A stretch of 64,000 bases of DNA from Chitinophaga sp. H8 (GCF_040567655.1 NZ_JBEXAC010000001.1:2666001-2730000), one strand, 5' to 3'; positions 1 through 10,196 are shown, numbered from the stretch's first letter. Notes: generated by a model from the sequence alone, not told the origin. Made by a program: numbers and translations.

Positions 1-320
1 TCTGGCAGGCTGCCATCATTCCAGGCAATTACAGCCTCATCAGTAGGCAATTCCTGCGCCTGCCAGTACTGCCGGATATAATTGGAAAAACCTTCATCAA
101 TCCCACCTATATCTGGTTTACCTGCCGGCCCCTGCTGACCGCTTACAGCGTACCCTGCGTATAGTTTGGCCAATACCAGCTTATAATTATTAAAGTCATT
201 ATAAACATTGGCAGAAGTAAGATCATAAAAAGGTTGGCGATCCAGGTCCTTCGTACAGGAGCTTACCGTTACTGCAATAATACCGGCCAACAACAGGTTG
301 TATATGAATTTAGTTGTCAT
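1..320 (-). CDS. SusD-like nutrient-binding lipoprotein, N-terminal part (cut by window edge)
   Basis: Reading on the minus strand from the ATG at 320, an open frame runs off the window start; about 106 residues are visible. It begins with a hydrophobic signal peptide ending in a lipobox (TVSSC), so Cys20 or so should be lipidated and the protein surface-exposed. The following residues (CTKDLDRQPF, then a helical stretch rich in Tyr, Asn and Leu) look like the start of a RagB/SusD protein. It starts 18 bp after the stop of the SusC gene, the standard susC-susD order. Family knowledge: SusD caps the SusC barrel and captures glycans before import. The missing C-terminus prevents any substrate guess. 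Confidence 0.85.
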   Translation of the reverse strand, partial: MTTKFIYNLLLAGIIAVTVSSCTKDLDRQPFYDLTSANVYNDFNNYKLVLAKLYAGYAVSGQQGPAGKPDIGGIDEGFSNYIRQYWQAQELPTDEAVIAWNDGSLP

Positions 321-338
321 CTTTTGCTGATTTGAATG

Positions 339-3329
339 TTAAAAATCAAGGTTCACACCCAAAGAATAGGTACGTGGCCGCGGATACATCTTATTATCTA
401 TACCGGATATCCTTTTTTCTTCAGGTTTCAGACTGGCATCACTGATGCCCACTTCAGGATCAAGTCCGCTATAGTCTGTAATGACAAATACGTTTTGTAC
501 ACTGGCAGCTAAACGCAGCCCTACCTTCCCATTTATAATCCGGCCAAAATTGTATCCCAGGCTGATATTATCCATTCTTACAAAAGAAGCATTCTCCAGG
601 TAATAATCAGAGAAGAACTGGTTGGTTTCAAAATTGGTTTTTAATATGCTGGAGGATACATTAGTGAGATAATTGGAAAAAGAGAAATTCCTGTATGCGC
701 CATTATCTGAGCTTACATTATTGTATACATAATTCCCAAAGCTGCCACGCAATGCAAAGCTCAGGCTCCATTTGTCATAAGAGAATTGCGAGTTAAAACC
801 CAAAAATACTTTCGGATCAGGAGATTTAAAACGTACTTTATCATCTGAGCTGATATTACCATCCCCGGTTACATCCTCATACTTACCTTCTTCCGGTTTA
901 CCATCCTTATCGTACAATTGTTTGTATAAATAAAACGAGTAAGGTGCATATCCTACTGTATGGATCTGTACATTGTTACCTACACCACCGGAAATCACGC
1001 CTACTAAAATACCCTGTGAATTCGGATCATTTATTTTACTCAGGTTGGTGATTTTACTTGTGTTATAGGTAATATTAAATCCGGCATCCCAATTAAAACG
1101 TGCACTGCTTACAGGATTTGCATTGATAGCAAATTCCACTCCTCTGTTCTCAATATTTCCTACGTTAGTCAGCAGCTCATTGGTGAGATTAGAACCTGCC
1201 GGCACAGGTATAACACTGAGTAGATCCTTGGTTTTCTTGATGTAATAATCTACACTACCGGAAATACGGCCATTTAAAAATCCGAAATCAAGCCCTGCGT
1301 TGTACGTTTTGGTTTCTTCCCATTTAATATTGCTGTCATATCCTTCAGGACGCAGCGTCAGATAATATTTATTACCCATCTGGTAACGGGCAGTAGAATC
1401 ACTGAGTGTATAGCGGGGAAGGTAAGGATAGTCTACCAACAGATCCTGCTGACCGGTAATACCAAATCCAAGCCGCAGTTTCAGGTCGGAGAGTACAGTG
1501 GAATTTTTCAGGAATGGTTCCTGACTAATTCTCCAGGCCAGTGCTGCCGATGGGAAAGTGCCCCAGTGCTGTGCAAACCTGGAAGAACCATCCCGTCGTA
1601 TGGTAGCGGTAAACAGATATTTTTCGTCATAATTATAGTTTACACGTCCAAAAACAGAGATCAATGTACTTTGTGTTTTAAACGGATTCCCTGCTGCGTT
1701 GATCACCTCTCCTTTTTCATTTAGGTCCGCATAGCCAGGTTCATCCCGGATAAAATCCTGGTAGGAATAACCACCGGTAACATCAATCTTACTTTTTATA
1801 TTCTTCAGGTCCTTGGTATAGTTCAGATAAAATTCCAGTAATTTATTTTGTTTCTTCTGGGAATATTCCTTGTTCTGACCACCGCGTTGATACATACTAC
1901 CTGCATAGGCAGGAATGATCGTTCTTCCTTCTGTTTTGGAAATATCGTATCCCAGATTCAGGTTAGCTCTGAGATCCCGCAAAAATGGAAGTCTGTAATC
2001 CAGCTGAATATTACCGATGCTTCTCTTCAGATTTCCTCTGTCATCTTTTAATTCCAGCATGGCCAAAGGATTACGGGTGGCTAGTGTATTGGGCTTACCT
2101 GTAGTAGGTTCCAGCCATTCAAAGTAACCACCAAAATCATTATTGGCATGAATGGGTTGGGTAGGATCAAAAGCCACAGCAGCATTAATAGCACCCATAT
2201 CTGCAAAGCGGGTATCACTGTTGGTTCCTTTCACATTGATGTCCACTTTCAGGTCATCATTAAAGAAACGGGGATTCAGGCTCAGTGATGCAGAGGTACG
2301 TTTAAGGCTGGAAGTTTTTATTATCCCTTCCTGTCCCAGGTAGCCGATGGATACCCGATAAGGCAACGCTTTTAATGAACCACTCAGGCTGATATTATTA
2401 TCTGTACTTAAAGCTGTCTGATATATAGCATCCTGCCAGTTGGTATTGGCGGTACCTAATAATGCCTGCTGGGACGCAGCACCATGTTCCTTTACGATCT
2501 GCCGGAACTGATCTCCGGAAAGCACATCTACTTCCCCCACCTTTTTTGATACAGAATTAAGGGTACTGAAATTTACATGCAGCTTATCTCCTTTTTTACC
2601 TTTTTTGGTAGTAATGATAACCACTCCGTTAGAGGCCCTCGAACCATAGATGGCAGTAGCAGAGGCGTCTTTTAATATGTTGAATGACTCAATATCATTT
2701 GGATTGATAAAACTTAGTGGGTTGGAGGTGCCTTTTACTTCCGAATTATCCAACGGTACCCCATCAATCACATATAAGGGTTCATTACTGGCATTTAAGG
2801 AAGAGCCACTACGGATACGTATCCTGCTGCCGGATCCTGGTGCACCGCCATTAGTGGTAATCTGTACCCCTGGCACCTTTCCCATTATCAGCTGTTCCGG
2901 CGTAGAAGAAGGCCCTTTGTTGAAATCCTTGGCAGTAATAGCAGTTATAGATCCTGTGAGGTCTCCTTTTTTCTGCGTACCATATCCCACTACCACTACT
3001 TCATTCAATCCTTGTGTATCTGATGAAAGCTGCACATTAGCGGTTACATCCCCATTTACAGTAACCTGCTGCTCTTTCGTTTTATATCCGATAATTCTTA
3101 TCTGGAGTGTCACTGTACCATTACTAACGCCGGTAATGCGGAATTCACCGGACTCATTTACAATAGCATTCCGGGTAGTACCTTTTATAACAATGGTAGC
3201 GCCTAGTAATGGCTGCCCGGACTCATCCGTAACTTTTCCGCTAATGCTGCCGGTTTGTGCATAGGTGGCCAGAGACATCACCATGAAACACAGCAGAAAC
3301 ACATACTTGGTGAGGCGTGTTTTTTTCAT
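339..3329 (-). CDS. SusC/RagA-family TonB-linked outer membrane protein (no STN domain)
   Basis: The protein has 996 residues. A signal peptide (about 1-24, ending ATYAQ) is followed by a carboxypeptidase-regulatory-like beta-sandwich (about 27-100), the TonB-box/plug entry motif NEVVVVGYGTQ (about 110-120), a plug domain with the typical VVIITTKKG segment (about 235) and a long C-terminal beta-barrel ending in an aromatic-rich strand (YSLGVNLDF). It is the TonB-driven import channel for an oligosaccharide, partnering the SusD lipoprotein that follows. It lacks the N-terminal STN signalling domain, so it should not signal to a FecR. Instead a LacI-type regulator lies just upstream in the same direction, and two palindromic operators sit between them, suggesting intracellular sugar sensing. 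Confidence 0.95.
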   Translation of the reverse strand: MKKTRLTKYVFLLCFMVMSLATYAQTGSISGKVTDESGQPLLGATIVIKGTTRNAIVNESGEFRITGVSNGTVTLQIRIIGYKTKEQQVTVNGDVTANVQLSSDTQGLNEVVVVGYGTQKKGDLTGSITAITAKDFNKGPSSTPEQLIMGKVPGVQITTNGGAPGSGSRIRIRSGSSLNASNEPLYVIDGVPLDNSEVKGTSNPLSFINPNDIESFNILKDASATAIYGSRASNGVVIITTKKGKKGDKLHVNFSTLNSVSKKVGEVDVLSGDQFRQIVKEHGAASQQALLGTANTNWQDAIYQTALSTDNNISLSGSLKALPYRVSIGYLGQEGIIKTSSLKRTSASLSLNPRFFNDDLKVDINVKGTNSDTRFADMGAINAAVAFDPTQPIHANNDFGGYFEWLEPTTGKPNTLATRNPLAMLELKDDRGNLKRSIGNIQLDYRLPFLRDLRANLNLGYDISKTEGRTIIPAYAGSMYQRGGQNKEYSQKKQNKLLEFYLNYTKDLKNIKSKIDVTGGYSYQDFIRDEPGYADLNEKGEVINAAGNPFKTQSTLISVFGRVNYNYDEKYLFTATIRRDGSSRFAQHWGTFPSAALAWRISQEPFLKNSTVLSDLKLRLGFGITGQQDLLVDYPYLPRYTLSDSTARYQMGNKYYLTLRPEGYDSNIKWEETKTYNAGLDFGFLNGRISGSVDYYIKKTKDLLSVIPVPAGSNLTNELLTNVGNIENRGVEFAINANPVSSARFNWDAGFNITYNTSKITNLSKINDPNSQGILVGVISGGVGNNVQIHTVGYAPYSFYLYKQLYDKDGKPEEGKYEDVTGDGNISSDDKVRFKSPDPKVFLGFNSQFSYDKWSLSFALRGSFGNYVYNNVSSDNGAYRNFSFSNYLTNVSSSILKTNFETNQFFSDYYLENASFVRMDNISLGYNFGRIINGKVGLRLAASVQNVFVITDYSGLDPEVGISDASLKPEEKRISGIDNKMYPRPRTYSLGVNLDF

Positions 3330-3564
3330 GTAAGCTTTGTTTAGTTGATAAAGAATTTAGTTAATGACAACGGCACATCTTGTGCTTTTAAGCCCTGATA
3401 GGTTGAAATCTCATTACATATTGGCATAGAGAGGCTTATTACCTGTTTCAATGCCTGTACATTGCATAAACAAGTTTAGATAACAAGAGTTTGTATGCCA
3501 GCAGAATAATTGTTTGGTCTAAATCGGATGCATATCGTTTCGTTTTTCGGTTTTGGACGCCTTT

Positions 3565-3592
3565 CCGGGAACGTTCCCGGGATCGTTCCCGG
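3565..3592. promoter_or_regulatory. Two overlapping palindromic operators, probable LacI-family binding site
   Basis: CCGGGAACGTTCCCGG at 3565-3580 is a perfect 16-bp palindrome with a central CG, the hallmark of LacI/GalR operators. A second copy, CCGGGATCGTTCCCGG at 3577-3592, differs at one base and shares the CCGG at 3577-3580, giving a 12-bp centre-to-centre offset. The sites lie in the 412-bp gap between the LacI-type gene and the susC start at 3329. Binding by the adjacent regulator is inferred. The rest of the gap (3330-3741) is AT-rich; I found no convincing promoter in it. Confidence 0.75.
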
Positions 3593-3741
3593 ATTGTGGA
3601 ATAAAAAAAATCATAACGTTATGCTAAAGTATTAAAAAATTGTGAATTCCAACATGCGGAAGTATTTTTTTTTGAAAAGCCTAGAAGCCTGCGGGCATAA
3701 TATTCCTGAAGATGCAACCTGATAGCGTGTATCAGCGGGCC

Positions 3742-4755
3742 CTACCCTGCTGTAGACTTCCGTGGAATAAGAGAGGATTTCAACACCAGCTGCTCTTTTT
3801 GCGCAGTCCCTCCTTCCAGCGTTTTAAAAAGCAACTGGGCGGCATTAGCCCCCAGATCATAAGCGGGCTGCGTGATGGTGGTCAACGCAGGATTTAGTAA
3901 AGAAGCTATTTCCAGACTTGAAAAACTCAGGATTTTTACCTGCTCAGGAATGGCAATACCCAAATCATGGCATACATAATAGCTGCTGATAGCTAAACGT
4001 TCTACAGATGCAAAAAGACCATCCGGTTGCAAAGTATTCATCAGCCTGGACAATACCTGGTAATTCTCCTGGTGGTCATTCTTACAATCTATGATCCAGC
4101 TTTGTTTATAAGGAATACCTGCATCTTCCAGTGCATCTACATATCCCTGCGTACGCATTTTACCAATAGAAAGACTTTTATTGATTACCAGGAAAGCGAT
4201 CTTTTTACAGCCTGCCTCAATCAGGTGCTTGGTGGCAAGGAAACTGCTTTCATAGTCATTCGTAGTTACTTTAGGGACTTCAATATCATCATATACCCTA
4301 TCAAAAAACACCAGTGGCATATGTTTTTTGCGCAGTTTGTTCAGGTAATTATGATCATTGGCCTCTCCGGAGGCTGACATGATCACACCATCCACTCTTC
4401 CATTATAGAGATCATCTATAAAAGATACTTCACGCTGATAGTCGTCATCTGTTACATAAATAAGGGTATGATAACCTTTTTCCCGCGCCACCCGCTCAAT
4501 ACCATTGATGGCCTGGGAAAAGAAATTATTGGCCAGTTCTGGTACAATGACTGCAATCGTCTTACTTTTTTTCTCCCGCAGGTTGCTGGCATAAAGATTA
4601 GGCTGGTAATTCAATTCTTTGGCTTTGGCCAGGATCCGCTCTTTTGTTTGCAGATTAATATCACTGTTTCCTCTAAAAGCTCTTGAAACCGTGGATGTTG
4701 ACAGGTTTAAGTCCTTCGCCAGCTTCTTGATATCCATCTTGTCCATTATAAACAC
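3742..4755 (-). CDS. LacI/GalR-family transcriptional regulator
   Basis: The protein has 337 residues. An N-terminal helix-turn-helix (about 8-27: IKKLAKDLNLSTSTVSRAFRG) and hinge helix (NYQPNLYASNLR) are followed by a periplasmic-binding-protein-like effector domain (about 60-330) with the usual TIAVIVPEL start and a C-terminal RKST-like end. It should bind a sugar or sugar phosphate in the cytoplasm and control the SusC/SusD genes immediately downstream (412-bp gap with a tandem palindromic operator). The start is uncertain: Met1, Met4 and Met7 are all in frame, and MDIKKLAK (start at 4737) fits the family best. A minus-strand -7 element at 4810-4817 would serve any of these. Confidence 0.93.
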   Translation of the reverse strand: MFIMDKMDIKKLAKDLNLSTSTVSRAFRGNSDINLQTKERILAKAKELNYQPNLYASNLREKKSKTIAVIVPELANNFFSQAINGIERVAREKGYHTLIYVTDDDYQREVSFIDDLYNGRVDGVIMSASGEANDHNYLNKLRKKHMPLVFFDRVYDDIEVPKVTTNDYESSFLATKHLIEAGCKKIAFLVINKSLSIGKMRTQGYVDALEDAGIPYKQSWIIDCKNDHQENYQVLSRLMNTLQPDGLFASVERLAISSYYVCHDLGIAIPEQVKILSFSSLEIASLLNPALTTITQPAYDLGANAAQLLFKTLEGGTAQKEQLVLKSSLIPRKSTAG

Positions 4756-4809
4756 TGTTTAAATTTTGGCTTCCTCCTGCCGGTCAGTCTCTCAAAGTGG
4801 CTGTTTCGG

Positions 4810-4817
4810 CAAACATA
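4810..4817 (-). promoter_or_regulatory. Candidate -7 promoter element of the LacI-type gene
   Basis: The minus strand reads TATGTTTG, an exact match to the Bacteroidota -7 consensus TAnnTTTG, about 55-70 bp before the possible start codons. I found no matching -33 TTTG at 19-21 bp, so this is a half-supported promoter. Confidence 0.35.
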
Positions 4818-4886
4818 GGCTGCTCCATATGCATGGATGCGGCATCTAAAATAAATAAAAAAAGTTTACCTCGTTGATTCTCCCAT

Positions 4887-4931
4887 TTAAAAAGGGCTGT
4901 ACAAGTGGTCATCAACCATCCTGTACAGCCC
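4887..4931 (-). terminator. Rho-independent terminator after the second susCD pair
   Basis: GGGCTGTACA (4894-4903) and TGTACAGCCC (4922-4931) form a perfect 10-bp stem, with a second small stem (TGGT/ACCA) inside. On the minus strand it is followed by TTTTT. It lies 27 bp after the SusD stop at 4958 and separates that operon from the LacI-type gene. Confidence 0.85.
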
Positions 4932-4957
4932 CTGAAAATGCTTGCCTTACCTCAAAA

Positions 4958-6655
4958 TCACCAACCGGTATTCTGTGGCAGCAACTTCGGATTCAATGTA
5001 AGTTCCTGTGTAGGAATAGGATACAGGTACATTTTATTATTCCACACACGGTTCGTAATATCTGTATATACCCGTATATATCCGTTGGCATCCAGTATCA
5101 GGTCTTTCACCTGGTTTTGATTAGGATACTGGGCTTTGATGGCAGGTACCAGCTTCATACCCAGAATTGTTTCGGGATTTTCAATTAACTTACCGGCATT
5201 CCAGCGGAGCAGATCATCAAACCGGAAACGTTCTGCAGCCAGTTCTATTCTTCTTTCCCGGCGAATCTCATCCAACAAAACACCTAAAGCAGGAAAATCT
5301 GATTTTGGATCTTTTACAAGGGTACTCAGCTGCATTGCCGGCATCCCTACCCTGCTTCTGAGCTTGGTAATTGTTTTATCCAATACAGCCTGATCGCACT
5401 CTCCCAGCTCCGCTTTGGCTTCTGCATATGCCAGCAATACCTCTGCATAACGGAAAATAAACAGATCGAGGGTAGACTGGTTTGCATTCCATTGTGCCAG
5501 GCTGGAAGAACGGCCTTTGATACGCTGGTAGCCGGTACTGGTAACACTGGTGCCTATACGGGGCAGCGTAATGATATCCTTTCCGCCATTTGCATCCACC
5601 TGGAATACAAAACCTTCCGTAGCAATCAGCTGTGTAAAACGGGGATCACGGTTGGCCCGCTCTGCATTCAGGGAATCATCTCCTTTATACCGTGGGCTTA
5701 ATGAGGTTGGTAAACCATCTGTACAAAGAAATGAACGGACAAAATTCTTACTGAATCCTGTATTATTCTCTCCCAACTGCCGGGTAAGATTATGCATGTA
5801 TACATCTTTCAGAAAACGTTTGGCTAAGATGGCTTCCTTATTACCCAGCAATTCTTCCTGAATAAAAAGATTGTAATAATCCGATGTTGGATTGCCGGTA
5901 GTATAAATATCATAAACACCGGAATTGATCACCACCTCTGCTGCTGTAGCTGCTTCCCGGATCATGGGCTGATCATCTCCCATTCCATGATATTTACGGT
6001 ACGTTCCTTCCCACAAACAAATACGTGCTTTTAATGCTGCTGCAGCATACTTATGTATCCGCCCTTTTTCTGCATTGGCAGGCTCCGGCAGATTAGCTAC
6101 CGCAAAGTTGAGATCCAGTAACACAGAATCCATTACCTGCTTATGAGGGGTACGTGGTAAATATAATTCCGGTGACTTTTCATTCAGGTCAGTAGTAAAC
6201 CAGGGCACATCTCCATAACGTTTTACTTTTTGCCAGAAGAACATTGCACGAAAAAAACGGGCTTCTGCAGCATATTTATTTTTGATCTCCGCACTGGCAT
6301 CCGCACGTTGATAACGTTGTAAAAAGTAATTAACACTTCTTTCATTTTTCCAGTTCCATTCATCATTATCCTCATCCTTTACAACTGGTACAATGTATTG
6401 CCCCGAAAGAAATTTATTCTTATCACGGGGTACCATATTATCCGAATTATTATCCGCATCTGCATCCATTACCGGAAGTGTATTATAAAACCCGTTACAA
6501 TAGAGCTTCAAATCCGCTTCGTTCTTAAAAAAGGTTGGATCGCTAAAGGCATCATCCGGATTCAGATCAAGAAAGGAGTCCCGCTTACAGCCAGACATAA
6601 CCAGCAATGACAGCGCTAATGTATATATGATATTTGTACGTTTCATCTTCGTCAT
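4958..6655 (-). CDS. SusD/RagB-family nutrient-binding outer membrane lipoprotein
   Basis: The protein has 565 residues with a lipoprotein signal (lipobox MSGC, Cys23). The N-terminal SusD motif (FLDLNPDDAFSDPTFFKNEAD) is followed by TPR-like helices and the conserved C-terminal RagB/SusD block: LLDEIRRERRIELAAERFRFDDLLRW, and YPIPTQELTLNPKLLPQNTGW at the end. It binds glycan at the cell surface for the SusC partner, whose stop is only 12 bp upstream. A start at the in-frame Met4 (6646) is equally possible. It is the last gene of a sigma-FecR-SusC-SusD unit and is followed by a strong terminator. Confidence 0.95.
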   Translation of the reverse strand: MTKMKRTNIIYTLALSLLVMSGCKRDSFLDLNPDDAFSDPTFFKNEADLKLYCNGFYNTLPVMDADADNNSDNMVPRDKNKFLSGQYIVPVVKDEDNDEWNWKNERSVNYFLQRYQRADASAEIKNKYAAEARFFRAMFFWQKVKRYGDVPWFTTDLNEKSPELYLPRTPHKQVMDSVLLDLNFAVANLPEPANAEKGRIHKYAAAALKARICLWEGTYRKYHGMGDDQPMIREAATAAEVVINSGVYDIYTTGNPTSDYYNLFIQEELLGNKEAILAKRFLKDVYMHNLTRQLGENNTGFSKNFVRSFLCTDGLPTSLSPRYKGDDSLNAERANRDPRFTQLIATEGFVFQVDANGGKDIITLPRIGTSVTSTGYQRIKGRSSSLAQWNANQSTLDLFIFRYAEVLLAYAEAKAELGECDQAVLDKTITKLRSRVGMPAMQLSTLVKDPKSDFPALGVLLDEIRRERRIELAAERFRFDDLLRWNAGKLIENPETILGMKLVPAIKAQYPNQNQVKDLILDANGYIRVYTDITNRVWNNKMYLYPIPTQELTLNPKLLPQNTGW

Positions 6656-6667
6656 TTTTATGAATGA

Positions 6668-9600
6668 TTATAAACCCAGTTGCAAACCAAAAGATATGGC
6701 CCTGTTCAACGGATAATTCTTAGCATCAAATATTTCCGGATCGTACGCCTTATGCAGTTTGGTTATTTCAAACAGGTTCTGTGCTGATACATACACCCGC
6801 AGGTTTTGCAGTTTGATCTGTTTGATTAATGAAGCAGGCAAAGTATATCCCAGCGCGATATTCTTCATACGGGCATAAGCAGCATTCTGCAGGTATTTTG
6901 TTTGTGCCTGGAAGTTACCACCACCACCAAAACGCTGACGGGGATAATAGGCATTGGTATGCTCCGGTGTCCAGTAATCCAGCTGATATACCATCGGTAC
7001 ATCCCACTCACTCTTGAATCCCCAGAAAGTATTGCCATCCAGCATCACGTCCCGTTTACCAATGCCCTGGATCAGCATGGTAAAATCAAAGTTCCGGTAC
7101 TGTATGCCCAGGTTCAGACCAAACTGATAACGTGGTGTCTGATTGCCTATCACTTTCCGGTCTCCCGGATCATCTACTGTATTCTGACCACTGGTGATCT
7201 TTTTATCTCCGTTCAGATCCTGGAAACGGATATCACCGGCCAGCCATTTGCCATTCCAGAGATTAGACTGGTCTGCATTCGCTGCTTCTGCATCAGTATT
7301 GAAGAAGCCATCCGTTACATACCCCCATATTTCGTCCAGACTTTGACCTACATAATAGGTCTTGGAGCCCAACGTTTTGGTAGGGTTCAGGTCATAACGG
7401 GTTATTTTTGCAGAATAATCAGACAATGCAAAATTCACTTCGTAAGAAAAGTCTTCATTGATCTGGTCCTTCCAGCTAAGCCCCAACTCCCAGCCTTTTG
7501 TCCGCATTTCCCCTGTATTCACCCTGGGGGCAGGTGTGCCCAGGATATTAGGCAGCGGATAACCATCCAGCAGCATATCTTTTGTATCGCGGATGTACCA
7601 GTCAAAAGTAGCCGTCAACCTGTTTTTCAACAGGGTTACATCCAACCCTATATTCCGGGTAGCTACTTTCTCCCAGGTAAAGTCCCTGCTTACCAATCCC
7701 GGAGCACCTACATAAATACCCTTCTGATCATCAAAGATGTAATCCACTTTACCAGATGGCATGGTAGGGATATAAGGGTAAATATCGTTGTTGGTGTTTT
7801 TGTCAGGATTCAATACCTGATTGCCCAGCATACCATATGATGCCCGTAGCTTCAGGTCATTTACCACGTTTAACAAAGGCGCAAAGAATGACTCTTCAGA
7901 TACTCTCCAGCCTGCAGAAACAGAAGGCAGAAAAACATACCGGTTATTTTCCGGGAAACGGGAAGTGCCGTCATAACGGCCATTTACTTCCAGCAGGTAT
8001 TTTTTGTTGTAATCGTAATTCAACCTGAAAAAAGAACCTGCCAGTGCCCAGCTATACTGACGGCCATCTACAACCGGACTATTATCATTATTCAGATTAA
8101 TAGCAGGCATCGTCTGATCAATCAGATTTTTAACCCTTGCATTAAACCCTTTTACTTTTTTCTGCTCCTGGTTGTATCCGATCATAGCTTTGAAATAATG
8201 CTTCTCTCCAAATGCTTTTTCATATTCGGCATACGCATTCAGTGCGGTATAGGAGTCATTATTATTGGATTCCTTTACGCTGCTGGGCTTAGACCAGGGG
8301 AAAGTACCCAACACAGTGCCATTAGCACCATACTCCAGGTACTCTTTATAATGCTGCTGATTGTTAAGGCCATAGCTGTTCCAGGTGTAGTCTGTTACAA
8401 TACGCAGGTTTTTTAATGGTTTCAACACAAAGCCACCGGTAAGCCACAAGTCATTGGTAGCCTCTTTGGTGCGGCCATTCAGTTTTGCCAATGCTACGAT
8501 ATTCGTAAAAGAGCCTTGTCCGGAATAATGTCCATCGGGATGAAACACTGGCATAATAGGACGCAGGTCGCCAGAGATCCAGCCTTCGGATAAGCCGCCA
8601 TGACTGGCAGGCGTAGGCTTGTCACTTTCTGTGCGGTTCAGGGCCATTTTCATATTTAGTTCCAGCCAGGAAGTAGCTTCTGTATTCAGCTTTAAACTGG
8701 CATTATATCTTTTAAAATCTTCGTCTGCCACTTTAAGCAGTCCCTTTTGATCAAAATAACCAAAAGAGGCTACATAAGCTGTTTTACCCTGGCCGCCGGA
8801 AATAGACAGGTTATGGTCCATCATTGGTGCCCAGCCGGGGTAAAGCTCCTTGATCCAGTCTGTATTACCTACATAGCGGTATTTAGAAGGATTGGAAGGA
8901 TCAATATATACGGGTTGATTATTACGCGGATCATTGAAAAATGCAGCCGCTCTGGTAGAATCCTCTATTGTAAAAGGCTCAGAGGCTGCACTGCCGCCAG
9001 ACAGCTGTCCGGTACGGTCTGCTTCCCGGTGCATCCTGATATAATCTACGGAGTTGAGATACTTAGGCATACGTGTAGGACGCGTAACAGTATAAGAAGT
9101 AGAATAGTTAATACGCATCGGCGCATCCTTTTTAGGATTCTTGGTAGTGATGAGAATCACACCATATGCTCCTCTTACACCATAGATAGCAGCAGAAGCC
9201 GCATCTTTCAACACCGTTACATTCGCTACATCCGCAGGATTGATCAGGTTAGGATCCATCTGTACCCCATCCACCAGGATCAGAGGGCCTCCTCCATTGA
9301 TAGAAGTATTTCCCCTTACATTAAAGGTGGCGCCTTTACCAGGTGCGCCATTGTTGAGGTTAATATTCAGGTTGGGTACCATCCCCTGTAAGCCCTGTGC
9401 AAGGTTTACCAACGGACGACTTTCCAGTTTTTTACCATCCAGCACTGCTACTGCACCGGTGAGGTTTCCCTTCTTTTGGGTACCATATCCTACCACTACT
9501 ACTTCATTCAAACCGGTGGTATCTTCCAGGAGTGTAACATTTACGGTAGCACGGCCTTCCACCGCAATCGTCTGCTGTATATGACCAATAAAAGTAAAAA

Positions 9601-10120
9601 CAAGGCTGGCGCCATCGGGTGCATTCAGTTCATACTCCCCATTCGCATTAGTAACCGCACCGGTATTGGCACCGGCTACTTTTACCGTTACGCCAGGCAA
9701 GGCCTCTCCTTTTGCATTCACCACTTTCCCTTTAATGCGCTTATCACGGATGTCATTACCCGTTTTACTTAGCACAATCAGGTTATTGTCCAATACCTTG
9801 TAATGCAGGTTCAGCGAGGGCAGTAAATTATTCAGGATCTCTTCTACAGTTGCACCGGTTACATTTAAGGATACAGGCTGCGCTCCTTTGATTTCATCAT
9901 TGTTGAAAAAGAAACGGAAATCCGATTTCTTTTCCAATGTGAGCAGCATTTTGTCCAGTGAAATGCCATCCACTTTAATACTGATACGCTTCTGTGAATA
10001 GACGCCGGCAGATGCCTGAACGACCAATAACATTAGTAACGTGGTGAACTTCATAATTAATAGCATGTGCAAGACCCTTGCCCTGATGGCAGGTAATCGC
10101 GACTTAGTAAATTTTTTCAT
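6668..10120 (-). CDS. SusC/RagA-family TonB-linked receptor with N-terminal STN signalling domain
   Basis: The protein has 1150 residues. After a long signal peptide (about 1-43) comes an STN domain (about 45-120, ISIKVDGISLDKML... with the LIVLS end). It is followed by a carboxypeptidase-regulatory-like domain (about 128-200), the plug entry NEVVVVGYGTQ (about 205), and a TonB barrel ending with ISFGLQLGL. The STN domain contacts the periplasmic part of the FecR anti-sigma encoded just upstream (10311-11411) to report substrate occupancy. It is the import channel of this locus, paired with the SusD at 4958-6655. A conserved hairpin lies 77 nt before its start codon. Confidence 0.96.
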   Translation of the reverse strand: MKKFTKSRLPAIRARVLHMLLIMKFTTLLMLLVVQASAGVYSQKRISIKVDGISLDKMLLTLEKKSDFRFFFNNDEIKGAQPVSLNVTGATVEEILNNLLPSLNLHYKVLDNNLIVLSKTGNDIRDKRIKGKVVNAKGEALPGVTVKVAGANTGAVTNANGEYELNAPDGASLVFTFIGHIQQTIAVEGRATVNVTLLEDTTGLNEVVVVGYGTQKKGNLTGAVAVLDGKKLESRPLVNLAQGLQGMVPNLNINLNNGAPGKGATFNVRGNTSINGGGPLILVDGVQMDPNLINPADVANVTVLKDAASAAIYGVRGAYGVILITTKNPKKDAPMRINYSTSYTVTRPTRMPKYLNSVDYIRMHREADRTGQLSGGSAASEPFTIEDSTRAAAFFNDPRNNQPVYIDPSNPSKYRYVGNTDWIKELYPGWAPMMDHNLSISGGQGKTAYVASFGYFDQKGLLKVADEDFKRYNASLKLNTEATSWLELNMKMALNRTESDKPTPASHGGLSEGWISGDLRPIMPVFHPDGHYSGQGSFTNIVALAKLNGRTKEATNDLWLTGGFVLKPLKNLRIVTDYTWNSYGLNNQQHYKEYLEYGANGTVLGTFPWSKPSSVKESNNNDSYTALNAYAEYEKAFGEKHYFKAMIGYNQEQKKVKGFNARVKNLIDQTMPAINLNNDNSPVVDGRQYSWALAGSFFRLNYDYNKKYLLEVNGRYDGTSRFPENNRYVFLPSVSAGWRVSEESFFAPLLNVVNDLKLRASYGMLGNQVLNPDKNTNNDIYPYIPTMPSGKVDYIFDDQKGIYVGAPGLVSRDFTWEKVATRNIGLDVTLLKNRLTATFDWYIRDTKDMLLDGYPLPNILGTPAPRVNTGEMRTKGWELGLSWKDQINEDFSYEVNFALSDYSAKITRYDLNPTKTLGSKTYYVGQSLDEIWGYVTDGFFNTDAEAANADQSNLWNGKWLAGDIRFQDLNGDKKITSGQNTVDDPGDRKVIGNQTPRYQFGLNLGIQYRNFDFTMLIQGIGKRDVMLDGNTFWGFKSEWDVPMVYQLDYWTPEHTNAYYPRQRFGGGGNFQAQTKYLQNAAYARMKNIALGYTLPASLIKQIKLQNLRVYVSAQNLFEITKLHKAYDPEIFDAKNYPLNRAISFGLQLGL

Positions 10121-10196
10121 ACCTTGGATTTGTTGAGTTCAGACAATAGGATACCTCGAAACCTCTAAGTGTAAAGGTGCCCTGATACTTGACAAC

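Noticed and set aside
6902..7840. 312-codon open frame on the plus strand inside the STN-type SusC gene
   Set aside because: It lies wholly antisense to a well-supported SusC gene, has no recognisable domain, and its Ile/His/Tyr-rich composition is that of a complementary-frame shadow.
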